From Erodium maritimum (Eukaryota > Streptophyta > Magnoliopsida > Geraniales > Geraniaceae), in the NCBI GenBank assembly GCA_963921825.1, contig OY997589.1, forward strand, positions 45,952,638-46,016,637: DNA of 64,000 bases, in the 5' to 3' direction. Positions 49,592 through 59,491 of this stretch are shown here, in pieces. The position numbers and the translations under genes were made by a program. The notes below the pieces were generated by a model that did no database searches, had not been told where the DNA came from, and was given only the letters and a program-made list of their open reading frames with translations. Position 1 is the stretch's first letter; each line of letters opens with the position of its first letter.

Positions 49592-49783
49592 ATTTGGTAT
49601 CAGAGCCTGGTTTCAGTTGAAACAGGTGTCTTACGAACTGATTTTCAAACCTCGGACCGAAGTCAATTAGGTGGGTAGAATTAGGGAGTTGGAGTTTTGA
49701 GTTGCTTTAAGGGTTGTCCTAATTGAAATCTTGCACTACAATGTTTGCATTACTTGATTGGTATCCTCTCACTAATGATCGGT
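49592..49783 (+). mobile_element. Second primer-binding site and truncated leader after the 3' LTR
   Basis: These 192 bp match the leader at 40421-40612 almost perfectly and include an intact primer-binding site, TGGTATCAGAGCC (49595-49607). The arrangement LTR-internal-LTR-internal is what unequal recombination between two elements, or between LTRs of a tandem pair, leaves behind. The copy stops at GATCGGTG and runs into the satellite. TGGTATCCTC occurs at 49759-49768 and again across the junction at 49785-49794. Confidence 0.88.
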
Positions 49784-49790
49784 GTGGTAT

Positions 49791-51266
49791 CCTCAATACA
49801 ACGGTCGTCCACCGATGATTCTCCATTAAAACTACTCCACATTATCCCCTTCCATCCAACCTATCCCCCAAAACAAATCTTCCGACCCTCCTCCATGACA
49901 TCCTCCTCCTCTATGATCTCTTTCGCGAATTCACTACCACCCACATGTACTAGTCCAGCTCCAAAATGGAAATACCTCATCCCAAGTCCCAAGAGTACTT
50001 ATAAATTTCATAGGTGTAAGGGTAGAGAACACGTTATTAGGAGTAAGATATCCAGACAAGTAATTTGTTCATTAGAATTTAAAGGTCGCCCAGTCAAATA
50101 TTGGTCGGTCTTCTGAGAAAGAGGCCGACCGCGCCATATTGTGCTGTAAAACATGTCGAACGATGCGAGGTATCGGCCGGCCCAACTCAAACGTGTCCAG
50201 ACCAACCGGCAAGATAGACCGACCGACATTAAATACTGGTCGGCCCACCTTTAGTATGTCTCGACCAACCTCAAAACAACGGTCGTCCACCGATGATTAT
50301 TCATGAAAACTACTCCACATTATCCCTTTCCATCCAACCTATCCTTAAAAACAAACCTTTTGACCCTCCTCCATGGCATCCTCCTCCTCTATGATCTCTT
50401 TCGCGAATCCACTACCACCCACATGTACTAGTCCAGCTCCAAAATGGAACTATTTCATCTCAAGTCCCAAACGTACTTATAACTTTCATAGGTGTAAGGG
50501 TAGAGAACATGTTATTAGGGGTAATATATCCAGACAAGTAATTTGTTTAATTAGAATTGAAAGGTCGGCTAGTCAAATATTGGTCGGTCTTCCGAAAAAG
50601 AGGTCGATCGCGCCATAATGTGCTGCAAAACATGTCGACCGACGCGAGGTATCGGCCGGTCCTGCTCAAACGTGTCGAGACAAACTGGCAAGCCAAACTG
50701 ACTGACATTAAATATTAGCTGGCCCACCTCTAGTCTGTCTCGACCAACCTCAAAACAACGGTCGTCCAACGATGATTCTCCATGAAAGCTACTCCACATT
50801 ATCCCTTTCCATACAACCTATCCTCCAAAACAAACCTTCCGACCCTCCTCCATGACATCCTCCTCCTCTATGATCTCTTTCGCGAATCCACTACCACCCA
50901 CATGCACTAGTCCAACTCCAAAATGGAAATACCTCATCCCAAGTCCCAAGCGTACTTATAAATTTCATAGGTGTAAGGGTAGAGAACACGTTATTAGGGG
51001 TAAGATATCCAGACAAGTAATTTGTTCATTAGAATTTAAAGGTCGCCTAGTCAAATATTAGTCGGGCTTCCGAGAAAGAGGCCGACCATGAAATAATGTG
51101 GTGTAAAACATGTCGAACGATATGAGGTATCGGTCGGCCCAGCTCAAACGTGTCGAGACCAACCGGCAAGATAGACCGACCGACATTAAATATTGGTTGG
51201 CACACCTTTAGTATGTCTTGACCAACCTCAAAACAACGGTCGTCCACCGATGATTCTCCATGAAAA
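49791..51266 (+). repeat. 478-bp satellite, second array (about 3 monomers)
   Basis: Cores lie at 49897, 50373 and 50852, spaced 476 and 479 bp. The variants (ACCGATGATT, CATGTACTAG, CCAGCTCC) match the diverged monomers at 34-37 kb, so this is the continuation of the same array edge. The left array stops just after AACATGTCGAACGATGCGA and this one starts at CCTCAATACAACGG, so about 100 bp of monomer are missing at the insertion. The right end is at about 51266, in CCATGAAAACT. Confidence 0.92.
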
Positions 51267-51751
51267 CTGATACATGAACGTGGTGGTAGGATGGAGAACC
51301 TTAACTAGTCGTACAACACTTTCTAAGGTTCCAATGGATGAAGATGGAGTCGATGATGGAGAATGCTTCAAATGGTCGTACAACACTTTTTGAAGAATCG
51401 AAGTAGCTAGGAGGATAGATGGTGGATTGAATGACGCCACACAGATTATGGAAAGTCTGTGATAAGTCGAACAAACAACTTCAAGGCTACGCACATAAGA
51501 AGGTTGAATGTGATAAGTTCTTCCCAGAAGAAAACTCGAATTTTTATTTCATAAACTTGCATAATACATGCTGAGAAGGGACTTTATTAAATAGTCCAGC
51601 AACAAGTGACCTTCGAGGGTCTAAAATTGATTACATTTGACTCTAATTAAAACTAAATGACTCTTGAATAACTAAAGGCTTTTAATCTGCAAAAAAACAA
51701 AAGTAACTCATTAATAATCTGAATTTAAATGCATACCTTGGCTATTTAATG
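51267..51751. other. No gene; AT-rich, possibly 3' end of the adjacent minus-strand Gypsy element
   Basis: I see no coding frame. GTCGTACAACACTTT occurs twice (about 51309 and 51374). Because it lies downstream of the minus-strand polyprotein end, it may hold that element's 3' untranslated region or LTR, but no LTR termini or second copy were found. Confidence 0.35.
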
Positions 51752-52310
51752 TTATTGAGTAGTTTGAGGGACTGAATCTCCTTTGGAAATGATGAATAAG
51801 TTGGCTTCATTAATTCCTTGAAGTAGAGGCAAAAACAGATTTGTTGAAGTCTTGAATTGTTCTTGAATGCCTTCTTGATTTGCCTTGGTCATCACGTCTT
51901 CTTGGAGTTCCCCATGCTCTATTAAATTCTCCACTTTCTTGTTGAATTCTTCATGTAATGCTTTGGTGCCTGATCTTGTCCTTGGTAATTATCGCATAAT
52001 GGGAATGTTGCTGATAGCTTCTTCTTCGGGCTCGGACAAAGTACTAATATCTTCGACGTCCGGTGCTGATCGCATAATAGGAATGTTGGTAATAGCTTCG
52101 ATGTCCTCATCATCCCCTCCCTCTTGACAATGTTCTGACCTCAGAACTGATTCATCTGCATGATAGGGAGCCAAATCAGTAATATTGAAAGTTGGAGAAA
52201 TGTTTAACTCACCTGGAAGCTCAAGCTTGTAAGCATTGTTGTTGATTTTCTCTAACACTCGAAATGGTCCATCTCCTCTTGGTGAGAGCTTGGATTTTCT
52301 TTGATTTGGG
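51752..52310 (-). pseudogene. C-terminal fragment of a Gypsy integrase/polyprotein
   Basis: Read on the minus strand from 52309, one frame gives KLSPRGDGPFRVLEKINNNA, then YKLELPGE and SPTFNITDLAPY. This is the conserved region that ends many plant Ty3/Gypsy polyproteins (GPF-VLEKINDNAYK-LP, TFNV-DL-P). It continues through an acidic segment with a duplicated SNIPIMR/TNIPIMR motif. TAA at 51989-51991 interrupts it in frame. TRSGTKALHEEFNKKVENLI follows, a counterpart of the TRARTK tail, and the frame stops at 51752-51754. The upstream part of the gene is absent: at 52311 the sequence changes to unrelated DNA starting TGTTAG. No chromodomain is seen, so it belongs to a different lineage from the element at 37.8-49.6 kb. 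Confidence 0.75.
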
Positions 52311-53544
52311 TGTTAGTCTTAGTGCCCGTAGTTCAATCCTAAATGTCCAAATGTATATATCATCGTTAGCAATAAAATTAAAGCGGCTTTATATTACTTA
52401 TGTGTTGGAGTAATATATCGATGTGTGCTCTGATCTATGCCCACCATGCGAATAGAACCATAGATCGAGATAGATCACACTCGATGGGTCCCTAGTCAAC
52501 AAAGCTTCACTAGAAGCGACTAGTATGAAAGATGGCTCTTTATGGCTTACGTTCTGTTAGTCATTGGAATGGGATTCCGGAGTCTGATCATAGATATCAT
52601 GTGGGACATGATATTGGACGATCCGCCCTGAATATGTGCCATAGATTAAGTCATGAACATATTCAGTGTTGTAGCTTGTCATGTATCCTTAGACCAAGGA
52701 GTCTTTGTGATCGCTATGTAGTCAACAACTGAGTTTGACTTGAGCCTAACGTTGTCCGTAACAGGGCTTCCATAACGGCCAAGATTGGCTTGGGGACGGG
52801 CTATATGAGTGACACGAAAGGCGGCTAATGGATTTATCCCTCATACTGAGGTATGGGAAAGATATTGGTTCTCGGCCGCTTGATCGAGAGTGACTGAAAG
52901 AATAGCATGGCCATGCACATGATACTGGGTATCATATCTTCAGTCATCTCACATATCAAGGAACGGTGATTGAGAATAATAAGGATGACGGCTCTATGCC
53001 TTATCTCAATCAGGATATCGGAGATAAAAGGATAATGACAGGGACGACGGAAAGGTTAGAATCGATAGGGTCGATTCGCTATGCATTGTCAGGCAATACT
53101 AAAGTCTCGTTAGTTGCCACTTAAATAGGATCAAGTAAAATGGGATTTTACGTTGATCTATTGACATGCATAAACCTAAGGGTCACACTGGAGGATGAAA
53201 CTCATTGACACATTTATGGAGAATGGCCAAAAGGGAGTTGTCTCGGGACATGACCAAAACTGGGTTTTCGGTCATGTGCCCGTAAGTGAATAGGACTTTA
53301 CGGATCGAGACAAGGCTTGGAGTCTTGGGATTGATCGCATCGGATAATGTTGGACATTTCCGGTATGGAAGGCTTGGAGGCGATGAGCGAATCATGGGAC
53401 CTCGTTGGAAATGGCCACGGGCCATGTTCCAAGAGGCCCATGAAAGGCCCATGCAACCAAGGCCCATGGAACTAATTAATCAAGTCTTGATTAATTAGTA
53501 CTAATTAATCAAGTCTTGATTAATTAGTACTAATTAATCAAGTC
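52311..53544. mobile_element. Unclassified segment, possible LTR or LTR fragment
   Basis: It begins TGTTAGTCTTAGTGCCCG exactly where the Gypsy coding frame is broken, as an LTR inserted into that gene would. It is non-coding, contains many GATCGA and TCATAT words, and has a run of GGCCCATG motifs at 53410-53470 (site-II/TCP-like GGCCCA). No matching CA end, primer site or flanking duplication was found. Its nature is inference. Confidence 0.35.
53472..53544. repeat. Tandem palindromes, 29-bp unit, 2.5 copies
   Basis: ACTAATTAATCAAG, a single T, then the exact complement CTTGATTAATTAGT form a 29-bp palindrome. The units overlap head to tail through AGTACTAATTAATC, so the whole stretch can fold into alternative hairpins. 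It lies directly before the inverted repeat at 53545-53588. Confidence 0.85.
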
Positions 53545-53588
53545 AGGGGCTGACCGGATCATGGGCTTTTGTGATCCGGTCAGCCCCT
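53545..53588. repeat. Perfect 17-bp inverted repeat at a LINE junction
   Basis: AGGGGCTGACCGGATCA (53545-53561) and its exact complement TGATCCGGTCAGCCCCT (53572-53588) surround a 10-base loop, TGGGCTTTTG. The right arm seems to be the start of LINE sequence. The left arm is probably an inverted templated copy made when the truncated LINE end was joined. Confidence 0.85.
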
Positions 53589-54086
53589 GTTCCATCTAAG
53601 ATCCATTTATTTGCTTGGTTGTTTGCTCACGACGGGGTTCCCACTATTTATTTCTTGGTGGATAGGGGTGTGTCGATTCCGTTAGCCCGTTGGAGGTGTA
53701 TGCTGTGTGGAGAAGGTGGGGAGGACTCTAGGCACTTGTTTGTCGCTTGCTCATGGACCTAGAGGGTCTGGTCTCTGATCTTGGGATGGTGGGGAGTTGT
53801 GGGTGTTCTTCTGCTATTGTCGGCTCTGTTTCTTGAGTCTTGGACCTCTCTGTTGGGATTGCGTAGGTTGAAGTCAGAGTGGATCGGTATTGGGTTGCTG
53901 TGCCTTTGGCAGATTTGGTTTGAGCGCAATCGCCGGGTCTTCTCAAGGACTGCTGCTATTGATCCAAGCGTTCTTCTAGCTAGGGTTCAGCAGGGTTCTT
54001 TTTCCAGTTTGGGAGCGGCTGGTCGTTCTTTCACCTTCCTCGAGTGGGTCGAGTCTCCATGTGTTGCGTTGACTAGGAGCGTCTAA
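53572..54086 (+). pseudogene. LINE ORF2 3' end: zinc-binding region after reverse transcriptase
   Basis: The frame reads PSKIHLFAWLFAHDGVPTIY, then RWRCMLCGEGGEDSRHLFVAC. This is the W-x-C-x-x-C-G-x(n)-E-D-x-x-H-L-F-x-x-C pattern of the zf-RVT region found C-terminal to plant LINE reverse transcriptases. TAG at 53760-53762 interrupts it just after CSWT. The same frame continues with IWFERNRRVF, the I-W-x-x-R-N-x-R-x-F motif that follows in the same family, and ends at TAA-type stop near 54086. The reverse transcriptase and endonuclease are missing, as usual in 5'-truncated LINE copies. Whether it belongs to the same family as the RRM-bearing ORF1 remnants cannot be told here. Confidence 0.8.
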
Positions 54087-54583
54087 GGATGGACTTTTGA
54101 TTGTTGTGTCATGTTTGAGGATTTCAGCACCTTTTCCCCGGTCCTCTTCGGTGGTTTCTCTTACCGGGTCTAGTGAGTGCTCGTTCGGGATTCATTTTGG
54201 GGTTGCTTTACCTTGTTGGGGTCCGGTGAGTACTTGTTCCGGAATCGCAGGTTGGGGCCGATCTGCCCGTTTTCGAGTGGAGGGGCATGAATCACTTAGC
54301 CTTCTTGAGGCCAGAGGATTCTCCCGTGCGGTCTCCTGTGGTACTGTTCACTAGTCCGATCATGGTTTCCCAAACGGTCTCCTGAGGTACTGTTCACTAG
54401 TCTGGTGAATTAGTGGTTGTTGTGGTGGACCGGGGTGTTTGTTTTGTCTTATCGGTTTACTTTGTTGCTATTGGCTTTTATGCCGTCTTGTTTTTGTTGG
54501 AATTTGGTTTGGTTGTTGAGGTTTCTATCCCAGGACCCACACCTCCTTTTTAATGCATTTCTTTCTCTCTGATAAAAAAAAAA
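54087..54583 (+). mobile_element. LINE 3' untranslated region and poly(A) tail
   Basis: About 490 bp of non-coding sequence with T-rich stretches ends in ten A residues at 54574-54583, directly followed by the 177-bp satellite. TCACTAGTCYG words occur twice near 54349 and 54392 (TACTGTTCACTAGTC). The poly(A) confirms plus orientation and marks the LINE 3' end. No target-site duplication was found, since the left side was rearranged. Confidence 0.75.
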
Positions 54584-56111
54584 GTCCTTTGAGGGACAAA
54601 AAGAACAATTTGTTACTCCTATTTATTTCTTACATACTATAGTATGTCTAGATGAGAGAAAAACTTGATTTAAGTCTCGGATTAGGTTCCCACAGTAGGC
54701 GGGGTACTTTAATATGGATCTCTACGCATATACACAACTAGAAGCCCATGCGAGTCCTTAAAGGGACAAAAATATCAATCTATTACTCCTACTCATTTCT
54801 TACATACTATAGTGTATGTCTAGATGAGATGCTACTTTGTTTGAAGCCCAAACGGTCTCGGATTGAGTTTTTCAACAGTTGGTTGGGTACTTTAATAGGC
54901 ATATCAATGTATATACACAACTAATGGCCCATAGGAGTCCCTTGAGGGACTAAAGGAACATTTTGTTAGTCCTGGTTTCTTACATACTACAATATGTCTA
55001 GATGAAAGACTATAAACAACTAGAGGCCCATTTGAGTCCTTTGAGGGACAAAAAGAACAATTTGTTACTCCTATTTATTTCTTACATACTATAGTATTTC
55101 TAGATGAGAGAAAAACTTGTTTGGAGACCAAACGGTCTCGGATTGGGTTCCCACAGTAGTTGTATACACAACTAGAAGCCCATATGAGTCCTTTAATGGA
55201 CAACAAAAACAATTTGTTACTCCTATTGACTTCTTAAATATTATAGTGTATGTCTAGATGAAAGACTATTTTGTTTGAAGCCCAAATGGTCTCGAATTGA
55301 GTTTTTCCACGGTTGGATATCAATGCCTATACACAACTAGAGGCCCATAGGAGTCCCTTGAGGGACAAAAAGAACATTTTGTTACTCCTGGTTTCTTACA
55401 TATTTCAATATGTCTATATCAAGGACTATATTGTTTCAGTCACAAACGGTCTCGGATTTGGGTTCCCAAGGTTTGTGGGAGTACTTTAATAGGCATATCT
55501 ATGTGTATAAACAGCTAGAGGCCCATATGAGTCCTTTGAGGGACAAAAAGAACAATTTGTTACTCCTATTTATTTCTTACATACTTAGTATGTCTAGATG
55601 AGAGAAAAACTTGTTTGGAGCCCAAATGGTCTCGTGTTGGGTTCCCACGGTAGTTGGGGTACCGTAATAGATATATCTATTCGTATACATAACTAGAGGC
55701 CCATATGAGTCCTTTAATGGACAAAATGAACAATTTGTTACTTCTATTAATTTCTTAAATACTATAGTGTATGTCTAGATGAGAGGTTATTTTGTTTGAA
55801 GCACAAACGGTCTCGGATTGAGATTTCCACAGTTTGTGGGGTACTTTAATAGGCATATCAATGTCTATACCCATATGAGTCCTTTTAGGCACAAAAAGAA
55901 CAATTTGTTACTCCTATTTATTTCTTATATACTATAGTATGTCTAGATGAGAGAAAAACTTGATTTGAGTCTCGGATTAGGTTCCCACGGTAGGCGGGGT
56001 ACTTTAATATGGATCTCTATGCATATACACAACTAGATGCCCATGTGAGTCCTTTGAGGGACAAAAAGATCAATTTGTTACTCCTACTCATTTCTTACAT
56101 ACTATAGTGTA
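54584..56111 (+). repeat. 177-bp satellite, left part
   Basis: GAGTCC(C/T)TT-GGAC recurs at about 54583, 54753, 54933, 55033, 55187, 55351, 55527, 55707, 55872 and 56044. Spacing is mostly 155-180 bp, with one 100-bp gap marking a deletion. Three variants alternate: type A (CTTTGAGGGAC with CCTATTTATTTC), type B (CTTTAATGGAC with CTATTGACTTCTTAAATA) and type C (CCCTTGAGGGAC with CCTGGTTTC). The order is less regular than in the right part. Other shared words are GGTCTCGGATT, TTCCCACAGT and TATGTCTAGATGAGAG. Confidence 0.88.
56107..56111 (+). repeat. 5-bp target-site duplication (left copy; right copy 62454-62458)
   Basis: GTGTA precedes the LTR start and GTGTA follows its end at 62454-62458. 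Joining the flanks at one copy gives the uninterrupted monomer word ACTATAGTGTATGTCTAGAT, which is seen elsewhere in the array (near 54806). This proves a simple insertion into the satellite. Confidence 0.92.
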
Positions 56112-56319
56112 TGTGAACACCACCTTGTTTAAAAGGGTAATAAATTGCAATTTGAAACGTTGGAGTAGGATTTTGCAACAAGTTTTGTTGAAAAGAAAAA
56201 TCAACATAAAAGGGAAAAAAGAGGATGGACTGAACTCGGATTGGGCCGAGCCAGTCACGGCCCATTCGCGCGCGCGCACCCAACCCGGCCCAAGGCCCGG
56301 TTACCCCAAACCCTAGCTT

Positions 56320-56325
56320 TATAAA
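56320..56325 (+). promoter_or_regulatory. TATA box of the outer LTR
   Basis: CCCTAGCTTTATAAACCTC lies about 210 bp into the LTR, downstream of a GGCCC-rich segment (GGCCCAAGGCCCGG), as expected for an LTR promoter. A pyrimidine-rich stretch follows (CTTCTTCCTCTCGCC), a likely start of the R region. Confidence 0.6.
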
Positions 56326-56999
56326 CCTCAAACACGTCGTTTCAGTATCAGATATGCACACGAAAACCTAGGCACCTTCTTCCTCTCGCCCGAACTCTGT
56401 CGATCTCTCGCCGTCGCACGCCTCGAACCTCGCCGTCTTCTCTCTCGAACCAGACGACTCCGGCCATTTCCCTGACTTCGTCCTCTTCTTCATCTCTCTT
56501 CTGCTTCCATCCTTCTCCCTCATTCGCACTCAGCAACCCATAAAACCCCTCCCCCATCTCTTCCTTTCTCCTCTTTGATTCGACGAGCACCGACACCGCC
56601 AAACCTCACCGGACCAAATACGCGAACCCCAGTGACGGTGAGTCACTTTCCCGACCACGACTCATCTCTCTCCGTCTTCTTCTCTTCTAAAATCGCTCTC
56701 TCTCGAGCTTCAGGTGGCTGGATCTGGGGTGTTGAGGGTAGCCGGAGTTCATTCGCGTCAGATCTGACGTCTACTCGCCGGCGAGCTCGCCACGACGTCA
56801 GATCTAGATGCAGAACCTGGAACTCGCCCCAGTATCCTTCCCCACACCATCCTAAGCATCCTGCCGTCATCATCACCGTCGACAACCCTCCCTCGAGTCC
56901 CTCCGCCGCCGTCGCCGGAGTGGAACAGGCGAGCCTAACCCTAGCGCTGGCGAGGCTTGACCCCGGACCGGGCTTGGGCCAGTAACGAGGCGGGCCGTG

Positions 57000-57190
57000 G
57001 GCCTTGGACGAGCCTGGGCCTGGGCAAGGCTTGGGCCAGACCCAAGACACGGGTCTGGACTCGAGCAGAACCTCGGGCCGGACCTGGTTTGGGCCTCGGG
57101 CCTGGACCGGGTCTGAGTTCGGGTCCGGACTCGGGTCTGGATCGGGTCTGGGTCGGGTCTGGGTCGGGTTCGGGCTCAGATCCGGGTCAA
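57000..57190 (+). repeat. GC-rich degenerate repeats in the outer LTR
   Basis: The segment consists of short variants of GGGCCTGG, GGGTCYGGAC and GGGTCTGGGTCGG. Its open frames (Gly/Pro/Ser-rich) are low-complexity artefacts. Comparable GGTCGGACCGG words lie near 61490-61530 in the nested LTR. Confidence 0.65.
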
Positions 57191-57981
57191 CCCGGTTTCA
57201 AAGAAAATCTTTTTAAAATCATATTAATTAACTGATTTAATTAATTTAAGGTGGGCAATTAAAGGTTTAATTTAGACATCAAAGGACCTTTGGACAAATA
57301 CCGGAACTGATTGGACATTTTATCTGTCAAAACCAGACTGGACTTCGCCCGAGAAGACGGAGTTGGCCCGGTCGTCAGCAGCTAGGAGTATTATTAGAGG
57401 AAGACTACAAGGTAGGGAAAGTACTAAACTCCTCGTGCAATTTAATACTTAGTATGCCTATTAGGTTAATAAAATCGGAAAGGTTCTAGATTGCATATAG
57501 GATGCGAATAACTAGAAGAATCGTCTTTCAATTACTGATAACCGGACGTGTCTTGTATGCATGTGTAGGATGTGAATAACTAGTTTAACTCGCTTTCAAT
57601 ACTTGGGAAATTGCTTTACTGGTAGAAAGGTCGTGATGAGTCATAGGATTGGTTGTGGTTGCTTAGTTTTAAGATAAATTAAGAGTCTAATGAAACTAGC
57701 TAAATCGTATGTTTGATTGATTGAATGAATGCTTGAATAATTGGATGATTGAATGAATGCTTGAATGATTGAATGATTGAATGGATGATCGAGTATGACT
57801 GATTGTGCCAAATGGTACGATCAGGTGATCGATGGACCGAGGGATCGTGATTGGTAAGTATAACGGTAAGTGTAAGGGTATATGGATATCCTTGGTGTGT
57901 TGTGATGAAATTGTGATTTGCTAAGCTTGGTTGTATGATGTGTCAGCATGTTATTCTCTTGAGTGCGTTTTGCAATGGTTA

Positions 57982-58310
57982 GTTGATCCTGCGGGATATT
58001 AGTTGTGGACCCTGCGGGGCATTATTTGGTTGATCCTGCGGGATATTGATTGGTAGACCTTGCGGGGCATTGTTTGGTTGATCCTGCGGGATATTGATTG
58101 GTAGACCCTGTAGGGCATTAATTGGTTAATCCTGCGGGATATTGGTTGTGGACCCTGTAGGGCATTGGTTGGGTAATCCTGCGGAATATTGATTGGAGAA
58201 CCCTGCGGGGCATTGGTTGGTTAATCATGCGGGATATTGATTGGTGGACCCTACGGGGCATTGGTTGGTTTATCTTGCGGGATATTGATGGTTTACCCTG
58301 CGGGGAATGG
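57982..58310 (+). repeat. Minisatellite, about 46-bp unit made of two similar halves, seven copies
   Basis: Units alternate between GATCCTGCGGGATATT and GACCCTGCGGGGCATT, each followed by a G/T-rich linker (GATTGG, TTGGTT). The halves are themselves related (about 23 bp), so the unit is a dimer. The nested LTR inserted 18 bp after its end. Confidence 0.85.
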
Positions 58311-58925
58311 TTACTCATTGACTCACCCTGTCACGCCCCAATTTCAATAAATGGAACTCGGGACGCGAACGTTTTAAAAACATACAAACACTGGAAACCT
58401 GTTTTCATTGAATCACTTTAAAATACCAGTTTAGTTCAACAAAATAAAAATTACAACTTAAAACACGTCCCAACAAGTGGACCAAAACATGGTATCCGTC
58501 GCTAGACTCAAAACACCCAGAACCCCGCTTCAAGCTCTTCAGGCTTCAGAAGCTCACCTAGTCCAGCCTACGAACGGTACCTGTAGGAAAAGCAGCTAGG
58601 GGTGAGCGTTCGCTCACCACCGCGGATAACAGACTGACTACGGCATAATTAGCAGACAATGCCTATAACACCCACAACAAACTCAACTCCGGGGATCACC
58701 GTCCCCAACTCAAGTACTCCGACTGACAAACACCCACGGTGACCTTCCTCGAACGACTCAACACTCAACCACGTAAGTAGACCCGACACAACAATTGACG
58801 ACCTCTCCCAAGGACTCAAACGACAGCTACACAACACCAAAAAGATCACAAAGGATCGCACACCAAACAAGATCACAAAGGATCGCATACCAGCTGCTCA
58901 GTAACCTCTACCACTCACACGAACA

Positions 58926-59098
58926 CGGATCAGGCTAGCCAAGGAATGCTTACAACCTGTGATACTCAAACTCGGACCAGGCCAGCCAAAGAATGCTTGC
59001 AACCTGTGTTACTCAAACCGTGTCAGGCCAGCCAAAGAATGCTTGCAACCCGTTGATACTCAAACTTGGTCAGGCCAGCCAAAGAATGCTTGCAACCT
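58926..59098 (-). repeat. Minisatellite in the nested LTR, about 47-bp unit
   Basis: CAGGCCAGCCAAAGAATGCT with GCAACC and ACTCAAAC recurs at about 58934, 58978, 59026 and 59072 (plus-strand reading). The first copy is less similar (GCTAGCCAAGG). Confidence 0.8.
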
Positions 59099-59162
59099 AC
59101 CGGGATCCGCAATCACAATCACAAGCAAATTCATCAACCAGTAACAACACAGGTTCAACACT

Positions 59163-59310
59163 CACAGGCACTCATGGCCACCAAGACACCGACAGTAAAA
59201 CTCGGACTCAACAGCCCCACAGGCACTCACGGCCTCCCAAGACACACCAACAGTAGGACACAGACTCAACAACCCCACAGGCACTCACGGCCTCCCAAGA
59301 CACCAACCAT
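59163..59310 (-). repeat. Degenerate tandem repeat in the nested LTR, about 55-60 bp unit
   Basis: CAGGCACTCACGGCCTCCCA with AAGACAC and CAACAGT recurs at about 59167, 59220 and 59278 with length changes. Confidence 0.65.
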
Positions 59311-59374
59311 AAAACACGCTTGCAACTTACCGAGACTCTAACTCGTAAGCCAGCTAAAGACCAATAGTAAAGTA

Positions 59375-59491
59375 CGGGCTCTCAAGGCCACCCAAACTCG
59401 ACAATAAATAACACGGGCTCTCAAGGCCACCCAAACTCAACAATAAATAGCACGGGCTCTAAAGGCCACCCAAACTCAACAATAAATAACG
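59375..59491 (-). repeat. Minisatellite, 39-bp unit, three copies
   Basis: Units start at 59375, 59414 and 59453, each with CGGGCTCTCAAGGCCACCCA followed by CAATAAATA. The last has CTCTAAAGG. Confidence 0.85.

Noticed and set aside
56957..57235. Gly/Pro/Ser-rich frame (GPGLGLGPGPG type)
   Set aside because: It is produced by short GGGCCTGG/GGGTCYGG repeats in the outer LTR, not by a protein gene.
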